From contig NC_089591.1 of assembly GCF_019320115.1 (NCBI RefSeq), forward strand, positions 63,666,111 to 63,730,110: a stretch of DNA of 64,000 nt, written 5' to 3'. The first letter of the stretch is position 1; the number at the start of each line of letters is the position of its first letter. Shown here one piece after another: positions 55,837-64,000 of this stretch. The translations under genes were made by a program, and so were the position numbers. The notes beneath the pieces are model-generated. The model searched no databases. It was given only the letters and a program-made list of their open reading frames with translations, and had not been told where the DNA came from. The stretch comes from Miscanthus floridulus. Its lineage: Eukaryota; Streptophyta; Magnoliopsida; Poales; Poaceae.

Positions 55837-57882
55837 ATGGCGTCTAATGGGCTAGATGGTTGTGAGAATCACATTTTTAATGGCACTAACTTTGCACTTT
55901 GGAAAAATCATATGCATGATCATTTTCGTGCAAAGGGACCTAAATTTTGGTGGGTTGTCACTAGTGATCTCTTCCATGTCTTGGATCATAGAACTCTAAC
56001 CAAAGCTCAAAGAGTCCTCTATGAATTTGATGCAAATGCTTGTTGTTTTCTATTGGATGCTTTACATTTTGATTTGATGAAGCAAGTAAACTATAAGGGG
56101 ACCGCTCATGAGATATGGGACTCCATCAAGGACACCTTCGGTGATTCCTCCACATGGGATGATGGAAAATTCAAGAAGGAGGATGAGCCCAAGAAGGAGA
56201 CACATGAGTGTGTTGAGCATAACCACAATTTGGTGATTGTGGAAGATTGCTCCACCTCATTGTCAAGTGAGGATGATGATGATCAATCCACTACAAGTTC
56301 ACTTGACAAGGTTGATGATGTTGCCACAAGTGTTGCAAGTGACGATGCTACCCCATGCACACTTGATGGTAATGATGGTTCATGCTCAAGCCATGATGAT
56401 GCTACTACAAGCCCATCCACTACACCACATTGCTTCATGTCACAAGGTGACACCAAGGTATCAAATGATAATGTGGTTGATCATGTTGATTCATATGATG
56501 AGCTTGTTAGTAGACTTGCTAGCATGACCATGTCTTTAGAAAATGAGAAAGCTAAAACAATGAAATTAGAAAATGAAAACTCATTCCTAAAGAACTCTTG
56601 TGAAGAACATAAGAAATTACTTAATACTTATAAATCTTCACTTGATGAGCTTAAATTAAATCATAAGACACTACTTGCATCTCATGATGAATTATTAGAA
56701 AAACAAGCTTCTCTCATTAAAATATTTACAAAGAAACTTAAAAATAATGAGAGCTCATCACATGGGTCAAATGATCAATCACATGTTGTTGCTAACCCTT
56801 GTGATGTAGGCAAGAAGCATGTATCCACCTCTTGTGATGATTTATTAGATATGTCATGCTCTTCACATATAGATGCTTGTTCTACTTCTATGTCTTGTGA
56901 GACTAACATTTTGAAGGAGAACAATGAGCTCAAAAATGAAGTGAAGAAATTGAGCAACAAGTTAGAGAGGTGCTACAACTCAAAAGTCACCTTTGAGCAT
57001 ATGTTGAAAACTCAAAGAAACTATGGTGACAAGTGTGGCATTGGCTTCAACAAGAGTAAGATCAAGGGCAAAAGATGGGGTAAGAGAAAATATGAAAGAG
57101 AGATGAAGAAGCAAGAACAAGAGAAGCTCTCTCATTTCATGTGCTTCAAGTGCCATGAAGTGGGACATCTTGCAAATGGTTGCCCCAATGAAAAAAAGCT
57201 CAAGTTGAAGAAAGAAGAAGAGAGGCTAAGGCATGTCAAGTGCTTCAAGTGCCGCACTTGGGGTCATCTTACCTCAATGTGCCTAACCAAGCAATTGGTG
57301 AAGCAACAAGTGAAGCCTCAACCAAAGCCACAAGTTGAGCAAGAGAAGACACCCCAAGAGCAAATCAAGATCAACCAACATGATGGTGATGATTTGATGA
57401 TCAAGAAGAAGAAAACAAGAAGGGGTGGAAAGGAAAGGCATCCAATGAAAATTCAAGATGCCAAGATGATGAGCAAGAATGACAATGAGAAGAAAGTCTA
57501 TGCTCACATCAAATGCTTCAAGTGTGGAAGTATGGGACACTTTGCCTCTAAGTGTCCTAACAAGCTTGAGAAGAAGGCTCAAGCAATCCATGAGAGGCAA
57601 GGCAATGAGAAGCACCACATGAGCAAGGAAGAGAAGGCTCAATCAAAGAGAAAGTGCTACTCATGCCGGGAAAGGGGATACATGGCACATTCATGTCCCC
57701 TAGGTAAAATTTCTAAGCCTATTTCAATTGATGATCATGATATGCTTAGAAAGGATGGCAATGGTACCTCATTGGTTGCAATTGCAAAACATCCCGCTAC
57801 TCATACTAAGGCATTGCCTAAGTATGTTGCTCCTAACTTGAGAGGACCCAAACTTGTTTGGGTACCATCAAAAAGTGGATGA
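55837..57882 (+). CDS. Gag polyprotein of the gag-only copia element, intact
   Basis: 681 residues, starting 37 bases after the PBS. Residues about 10-95 are the N-terminal copia gag domain (FNGTNFALWKNHMHDHFRAK, YKGTAHEIWDSIKDTFG), apparently shortened because an acidic Ser/Asp-rich linker begins near 105. Coiled-coil segments are predicted by eye at about 228-300 and 350-385. Four CCHC-type knuckles follow. Those at 436 (CFKCHEVGHLANGC), 469 (CFKCRTWGHLTSMC) and 560 (CFKCGSMGHFASKC) are complete. The fourth, at 607 (CYSCRERGYMAHSC), has Tyr in place of His. The C-terminus (RKDGNGTSL ... WVPSKSG) is the normal gag end, so the reading frame is complete. It should form particles and package RNA, but it needs Pol from another element. 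Confidence 0.93.
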   Translation: MASNGLDGCENHIFNGTNFALWKNHMHDHFRAKGPKFWWVVTSDLFHVLDHRTLTKAQRVLYEFDANACCFLLDALHFDLMKQVNYKGTAHEIWDSIKDTFGDSSTWDDGKFKKEDEPKKETHECVEHNHNLVIVEDCSTSLSSEDDDDQSTTSSLDKVDDVATSVASDDATPCTLDGNDGSCSSHDDATTSPSTTPHCFMSQGDTKVSNDNVVDHVDSYDELVSRLASMTMSLENEKAKTMKLENENSFLKNSCEEHKKLLNTYKSSLDELKLNHKTLLASHDELLEKQASLIKIFTKKLKNNESSSHGSNDQSHVVANPCDVGKKHVSTSCDDLLDMSCSSHIDACSTSMSCETNILKENNELKNEVKKLSNKLERCYNSKVTFEHMLKTQRNYGDKCGIGFNKSKIKGKRWGKRKYEREMKKQEQEKLSHFMCFKCHEVGHLANGCPNEKKLKLKKEEERLRHVKCFKCRTWGHLTSMCLTKQLVKQQVKPQPKPQVEQEKTPQEQIKINQHDGDDLMIKKKKTRRGGKERHPMKIQDAKMMSKNDNEKKVYAHIKCFKCGSMGHFASKCPNKLEKKAQAIHERQGNEKHHMSKEEKAQSKRKCYSCRERGYMAHSCPLGKISKPISIDDHDMLRKDGNGTSLVAIAKHPATHTKALPKYVAPNLRGPKLVWVPSKSG

Positions 57883-60800
57883 ATGTGTGTAGGTATCATT
57901 GGCATTGGAGGCTTGATTCAATTGTCTTCATAGTGATCATCATATGTTGAATCAAGATATGAAGCTTAGTGCACATCCAATCCCAATGCCATGACAAATT
58001 AAGTGAAGTCCAAATGTGCTACAACATACAAGTGTCAATTTCAAGTTGTTGGTAATTCATTGGATATATTTGATGGCTTGCAAATAATTGAGATAAAGCT
58101 TGCTAATTGGATGATCATGAGCTAACTAAGGTATATCTCTTGTTGATCATTTCATTTGGGTGCATATAAGTTGATTGAATTAGATAAATATGCAATGTTG
58201 CTTGCTATGAGATGATTGAATGGATAATTGCTTAGTAATCAAGTTTGGATTGATTTGTGTTGGATAAATTCATGAGATGACATTTAGTAAGTGATTTGAA
58301 TAGATATATGTCTTATGGAAGTATTCAAACAAGTTAGTATCAAGTTTGATTCATATTTGATGAAGTATAGCTCAATTGCTTGAAATCTGTCCTACATTCA
58401 AAATCTGAGCTAGCTGTGATCATAGCCATGTTTGAGTGATCAAATCGTATTGGATTGGCTTGAAAATTGGTGTACATGCTCTAGATTTATGGTATGAGAT
58501 GCTGTAGAAATTTCATGGAAATTGGATAAGAAATGCTTCAGTTTTGGAGTGGTTCTTGTCAGCTATAGTGCAGCAGTTTTCAGCATGTAGCAGTGGTGGA
58601 AGAATTAAAATTTTGGCAGTCATATGAGATCAAATGAAGCTAAAATTTTTATGGCTGCTAGATAACTTAGTGAAACTCATCTCCACCAAATTGTGTGGTA
58701 TTTGGATTTGTACTCTGAGAGATATGCTTAGTTCTTTGGAGAGTATAGAATCTGCCATAAAAGTGACAAATGTTGGATGGATCTAGAGTCACTTTGATTG
58801 AAAGGTCCTCAAGTTGGAAACATGTTTACAAGTGTTTGAGGCACCTAAGTTTGGTTTTGAGATGATCTAGTAACATGGTAAACAAAAGAGTACAAGGCCA
58901 TTTGATTGAGGAGTGTACTTTACACACTTTTGGTACTCAAATTAGAAGATCAAGATCAAACTCAAGATAAAGACGAAGTTTAAGTTCTAGTGACTATTAG
59001 AAATCTTTTGGTAGAAAGAAAAGAACTTAAACAAGAAGAAAGAAAAGGACTTAAAGAAGGAATCAAGGTTACTCATCAAGTTAAGTCCATCACTTGGATC
59101 AATCAATCAAATCATTTTAAGTGAGTATCAAGAATGGTTCTTGGAGAGAGGTCACTTCTCCCTAGTGTAGGGGCTTGCCGCCTATGTGTAGGTAAACCAA
59201 GTGTGGTACTTAGAAGGCTAACATGGAAGTGGTGATCCGAGGAACATTTGAGATGCTTAGTTGAAGCAATCAAAAGGATTGATCAAGAAAAGCAAGCAAC
59301 ACCCAAAAGAGAGCTAGTCATGATATTTCAAGTGGTAATTCTCATATTGATGTTCTCATGCAAGCTAAGATCAAAAGATGAAGCAAGTCAACCACAACAA
59401 GAAAATGCACTTGATCACAAGTGGTATTCATTTCATATGGGTGAAGAATGGAATTCAAAATTGGTATCTATTGGTCTTTACCAAGCTTTTAATTGGACTT
59501 CATATTGCTATTGGAGTAATGAATTGGAATCTATGTGACTATCCTCTACTCTAATATAGCAAAGGTATCATTGTAATGTGCATGATCATTTCATCCCTTA
59601 CTAGTATGTGGTTAGTGCATATTGTACATACTTCATAGGATCATGCATTATAAATGAAATGTTTGAAATTCATAGCCTACCACTATTGTTTGAATGATTA
59701 CTTGATCTAGTGGTTAGTACATGAATTTGTTCATGAGCTAGTAAACCCAAGTACTTGACTTAATTTGGATTGCTAACAAGTGACAAGTACAACATTGGCA
59801 AGATAACCCTTGCAAGAGGTGTGAAGAAGCTTGTCACTGGTTCAAACCGGACTTGAAAGCTTAGGCAAATCAATTTAGTTCAAGTCAATCATAGAAGCTC
59901 ATGATAGTGATAAGAGTACAAGCACAAGACAACAATGCAAATGGATATCTAGTTTGTATGTTTCAACTCACAAGTGATATCCTATAAGTGGTACTCATGA
60001 AGATAGCAAATGTTCAAGAAATGGTCTTTATTGATAAATCAAACAAGTGATTCCATACTAGAAGATTCTTTCAAATGGTATTCACTTCCTACAAGTGGTA
60101 TCTATATATAGTAGATGATGGTTCCACAAGTGATCCTCAACTTTAAGTGATCAAATAAAGAATGCATCCCTCACCTACAAGAGCTTAAGTGAAATAAAAT
60201 GGATGACCCATACATAGAATGATAAGATACAAGTAGTATAAGTTGCAAATTCTAAATGGTATCTACATGTGTTGTCATTCCAACAATCAAATGATGTCCA
60301 TCAAAAATACAAGATTCAAGCCTCAACCATCTACCCCAAAGAGCATACCTTTGCATCAATAAGAAGCACACCTTTTATGGAAATTGATGACAAAGGGAGA
60401 GAGATTGTACAAAGATATGAAGCTTGATTGAATGGGAGTGAGATTGTACAATGGGAGAGATGAGATACAAAAGAAATAGAAGGTTGGACATGGACATGGA
60501 CAAAGAGGGAGCAACATTGGAGAAAAGAGAAGGATCAAAATTCTTGGACAAGAGAAGCACACAAGTAGGGGGAGCAAGCTCATGAACTTTGATTGATTGC
60601 ATTTGATATGTGCATAATCATGTGCTTGCTTGCATTGCATAAAGCTTTTTAAATTCAATATGCATGCTTGTGTGGTGTATGCTAGTTGTAGAACTTAGAT
60701 GATGATTTGATAACTAGCGTGCATAGGATGATAGCTAGACACTTGGTATGCTTTTCAAGTAATGCTAGTACCTTGCTTTTAATGTTAATCTCACAAGGTA

Positions 60801-61132
60801 TCTAGTGCTTTTATTATCAAGTGATATCTAGCTAACCATGGTGCTAAGGATGAACTTAAAGGTGCAACTCCGATTGGTATCATGCTTCAAAGGTTTATTC
60901 TATACACCTTAGCATCATTTTGTAGTATTTATTCTCCCACAATTTCAATCTATGCATATGTGCAAGCTTCAAATTAAATACTTTAGCACATATGTAGGGG
61001 GAGCTAATACTACCATTTCGGGTTTATGGTACTTGTCCAAAATCATTTTGACATGGTAAAATTGCTTGGGCAAGCAACATGAATCCAAAAGAGCTTAATT
61101 TCCATATCTTTGTAGAGTTGTCATCAATTACC
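57883..61132. other. Non-coding interior replacing pol in the gag-only element
   Basis: No frame longer than about 100 codons and no trace of protease, integrase or RT motifs. The sequence is A/T-rich and repeatedly carries CAAGTGGTAT and related short motifs (59327, 59416, 59982, 60073, 60090, 60254), similar to the LTR/PBS junction. Confidence 0.8.
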
Positions 61133-61146
61133 AAAAAGGGGGAGAT
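61133..61146 (+). other. Polypurine tract of the gag-only element
   Basis: AAAAAGGGGGAGAT immediately before the 3' LTR, the typical SIRE-lineage form. Confidence 0.88.
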
Positions 61147-63516
61147 TGAAAGGTCCTTGTTTGGTTTTGGTAATTGAGTGACAACTTAGGTGGACTAATT
61201 GTGTTTATGTGAGATACACAGGTGATTAGTCCACAGGTACATGTGTGTGAGCAACATATGCCATGGAGGTGAAAATGGCTTGAAGATGTTGCAAAGCTCA
61301 CACATGTGATGATGAAGGAGCTTATTGCACATGAGACATGACATTGAGTCATGTGATCAAGGTGGAGAAGATCAAGACAAGACTTGGCTTGATGGACCAG
61401 TTGCAAGCGTGAAGGGCAAGTCGAAGGCTTTAGAGTGATGGACCGCGTGGCGGTGAAGCTTGAGCAAGACTTGGCGCCGATGGACGATGGCAACGGTGAA
61501 GAGCAAGTAGAGTCAAGATCAATGAACCAATATGATCATGTGATGATATGAAGTGGATCATATCATTGTTGATCGTGTTGGTGCATGTGTTGCATCGACA
61601 TTGAAGGAGATGGAATGGAATGCGCAAGGCAAAGGTATAACCTAGGGCATTTCATTTCACCGGTCATAGGTGTGTAGAGAAGTTTATGACCGGGTTTAGG
61701 ATAGATGGCCGTACTATCAAGAGGGGCAAACTTGTTTGCATATCGGTCATCTAGTACCACTCGAGTGATCTAACTTTGCATTGTCGCTAGGATCGAGTGG
61801 CGTGGCAAGTTGAGTGGCTAACATCCTTTGGGAAATGATTGTGAAAATACTAACACACATACACATGTTGGTGTACACTTGGTGGTGTTGGCACATTTAC
61901 AAAGGAGGTGGTGTTTGCAGGGGTGAGTTGGGTTTGGGTCCCTCTCTCCCTCCTGCCTCACAAGCTCAGCGGGATTCGGTGCTTTCGGGAAAATGGAATG
62001 CCTATTTTCTATTGCGCCGGATGCAAATTCTTGTGGTTAGCACACTTGAGCAAGGGTGAAGAGAATGGAGAAGATGCTGGCGTCGGTCAACTGACCGGAC
62101 GCTGGATCTGAATGCACCGGACGCTGGCAGGCTGCATCCGGTCGCACTGACATACGGTGACGCAGTAACTCGAGTGTGACCGGACGCTGGCTGCGTCCGA
62201 TCGCGTTCGACCGGACGTGCCCGGTCATGCTCGGGAGCTTACTAGAAACGACCGGACGCTGGGGGTTCAACGTCCGGTTAGTTGAGTGCTGCTGCGTCCG
62301 GTCAAGTCAAGTGACCGTTGAAATCGGGACACGTGGTCGTCTGTGGGCGACCGGACGCTGAGGTCCAGCGTCCGGTCAACATGACCGGAGCATCCGGTCG
62401 GCCCGACCATTGCCCAGTGAAGGGGTAATGGCTAGTTTAGCCCTTGGGGCTATAAATAGAAGTGGCCCTCGGCCATGGCTGGTGTGGAGCACCTCGGGGG
62501 GACTTTGTGTCCATGCTTGAGAGTGCTTAGGAGCCCTCCATCTCACACATACTTGATAGCGATCATCCGATTGTGTGAGTGAGCGATTCTAGTGCGATTG
62601 CATCGTGAGGTTGCATCGAGTGGCACTAGGTGATCGAGTTGCAAGCCGGTGGTGCTTGTTACTCTTGGGGGTTGCCACCTCCTAGATGGCTTGGTGGTGG
62701 TCTCCGTCGAAGCGCGCAAGAAGCTTGTGCGGCGCTCCGGAGAAGTGCTTGTGAGGGGCATTGTGCTCGCCCCGCGGGAGCCGCGAAGAGCAACTCTAGT
62801 AAAGCGTGTCATTGAGCTACCCTCACTTCTGGGGTAGGTTCTTGTGGCGCCCGACGTGCGGGCTTAGCGGGTGATGCTAATTAGCTGCCGAACCACCAAG
62901 TAAGCGGTCGACACAACGGGGACTAGCGTGTTGGCAAACACGTGAACCTCGGGAGAAAAATCATCGTGTCAACCTTGGTCTTCCCATTGGTTTGTATCCC
63001 CATTACACAAGCTTGCCATTACTTTTATACATATTAAGCTTGTGTAGTTGCTCTTGTAATTAGATAGCTTGTGTAGCTTGCTAATTACCTTCTTGCTTGT
63101 GTAGCATAGAAGTAGCTCCCTTGCGTGGCTAATTTGGTTTTAGTAACCTTGTTAGTCACATTGCTTAGTTTGTGTAGCTAAGTATTTGCGCTCTCTAATT
63201 AGGCATTGGTTGCCTTGTTATTGAACATTGCTAGTGAGCTTACTAGCATGTGTAGGAGCTCCCTTGTCGCTTAAAGTACTAGTGGCATAGGTTTGTGTAA
63301 CCTTGCTCCTAGAATTGTTTAGGAGAGCTCTAGCTAGCCCGACACCTTTGTTGCATAATTGTTATCTTTGCAAGGTGCTAGTGAACACATATAGTGGGGT
63401 ATAGTCTTGGCTAGACCGATAGCTTTAATTCCGCACTTATATCGGTTAGCCGACGCGATTAAGTTTTAGAAAAGACTATTCACCCCCCCCCCTCTAGTCG
63501 CCATCTCGACCCTTCA
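61147..63516 (+). repeat. 3' LTR of the gag-only element
   Basis: 2370 bp, collinear with the 5' LTR with scattered, mostly transition differences and a longer C-run (about 63483-63492). Confidence 0.95.
62451..62458 (+). promoter_or_regulatory. TATA box in 3' LTR of the gag-only element
   Basis: GGGGCTATAAATAGAAG, as in the 5' LTR. It could drive readout transcription into the outer element's gag. Confidence 0.7.
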
Positions 63517-64000
63517 GGCACTCAAGCCGTGAAGGGTGCAAAGGCATGCATCCTCAAAGAGAAGTTTGCAAGCTTCAAGATGAAGGAGGATGAGAGTGTA
63601 CTGGAGATGTTTCATAGGCTTCAAGTGCTTATCAATGATCTCAAAGCACTTGGAGAAGAGGTGAAGGACAAGGACTTCTCCCATAAGTTCTTGAGATGCT
63701 TACCTTCAAGATTTGGCACATTGGTCATAATTCTAGTGAGGAGTGGTTTGGACACTATGACACCAAACCAAGTGTTGGGAGACATCATGACCGATAATAC
63801 ATATAGAGATGAAGATGAGAAGGAAGAAAAGAAGGAGAAGAAAGATGAGAAGAAGGATGAGAAGAAGAAGAGCGTGTCATTTAAGGCCACATCATCCAAG
63901 GGCAAAGCTAAGCAAGAAACATCAAGTAAAGATGATGATTCATGGGATAATGATGGTGATGAGAAAATGGCTCTCTTTGTCAAGAGATTTGACAAGTTCA

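Larger units (their letters stand above)
53419..63516 (+). mobile_element. Complete gag-only LTR retrotransposon (TR-GAG type), non-autonomous
   Basis: It is 10,098 bp with LTRs of 2367 and 2370 bp, an initiator-Met PBS, a polypurine tract, and perfect GGCAC duplications at 53414-53418 and 63517-63521. One long gag ORF is followed by about 3.2 kb without protease, integrase, RT or RNase H. TR-GAG is the described class of plant elements with Gag but no Pol. In the first 285 bp or so the two LTRs differ at six positions, all transitions, suggesting a fairly recent insertion. Confidence 0.92.
51210..64000 (+). mobile_element. Outer Ty1/copia retrotransposon, 5' part, split by a nested element and cut by window end
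   Basis: 5' LTR, initiator-Met PBS and gag are present in plus orientation. Gag is interrupted at 53418 by the element 53419-63516 and resumes at 63517 with the GGCAC duplication. Pol and the 3' LTR would lie beyond the window. Confidence 0.88.
53113..64000 (+). pseudogene. Gag of the outer copia element, split by the nested insertion
   Basis: The first part (ATG 53113) needs a small frame correction before KMTTHIKSINRKVWKVVETK and IFEQIKNIEISHEAWKKLEE, ending FEG at the insertion. The second part starts in frame at 63517 with GTQAVKGAKACILKEKFASF, then EMFHRLQVLINDLKALGEEV and a Lys/Glu-rich stretch, and runs off the window at KMALFVKRFDKF. This is the gag_2/UBN2 domain of copia Gag. A frameshift near the start and the 10-kb insertion make it non-functional. 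Confidence 0.85.

Noticed and set aside
56237..57642. Other-frame open frames within the gag ORF
   Set aside because: Met/Leu-rich shadows of the 681-codon gag.

Overview
This is a nuclear genome window from a grass, most likely a panicoid (Andropogoneae-type) species. The evidence is intron-containing plant genes with GT-AG junctions, GC-rich grass-style first exons, Tourist-like MITEs, CACTA, MULE and hAT elements, and nested Ty1/copia elements of the SIRE/Maximus type primed by initiator tRNA-Met. Nothing bacterial, organellar or viral was seen. The species call is inference.

Left part (1-28 kb) is the gene-bearing segment. It opens with a decayed LINE end and satellite-like A/T repeats. 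These hold a Pack-MULE-like element (3377-4720, 9-bp target duplication) and a deleted hAT element (5247-6453, 8-bp duplication). An intact single-exon gene for the chloroplast-envelope lipid-transport permease TGD1 follows (6996-8006, +). Two tandem minus-strand genes of the plastid acyl-lipid thioesterase (ALT/ATL, hotdog-fold) family come next (12371-13597 and 18715-20286), with matching five-exon structures. The second has a tandemly duplicated last exon. A divergent, unidentified, broken plus-strand gene starts about 100 bp from it. After a minus-strand solo LTR (24065-25132) lies a five-exon pectin methylesterase gene (25373-27281, -) with a changed active-site residue.

Right part (28-64 kb) is nested transposons. 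A CACTA (En/Spm) element starting at 27774 has its transposase split by a minus-strand SIRE-type copia element (31354-44027). That element's gag carries a solo LTR with a perfect CATGA duplication, its pol is mostly deleted so that gag joins RT, and it keeps an 845-codon env-like third ORF broken by stop codons. The CACTA transposase resumes at 44028. A short decayed fragment of a CCDC25-like gene lies at 48169-48523. From 51210 an outer copia element runs off the window. Its gag is split by a complete gag-only element of TR-GAG type (53419-63516) with GGCAC target duplications, two 2.37-kb LTRs, an intact 681-residue Gag and about 3.2 kb of non-coding interior where pol should be.

The four host genes share lipid or cell-wall themes: TGD1 imports lipid into plastids, the two thioesterases release acyl chains in plastids, and the pectinesterase acts in the wall. 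Nothing shows that they are co-regulated. The least expected signals are a GACCGGACGC / GCGTCCGGTC array upstream of the TATA-like box in every copia LTR and once inside an element, the gag-only element, the terminal exon duplication, and the pectinesterase substitution.
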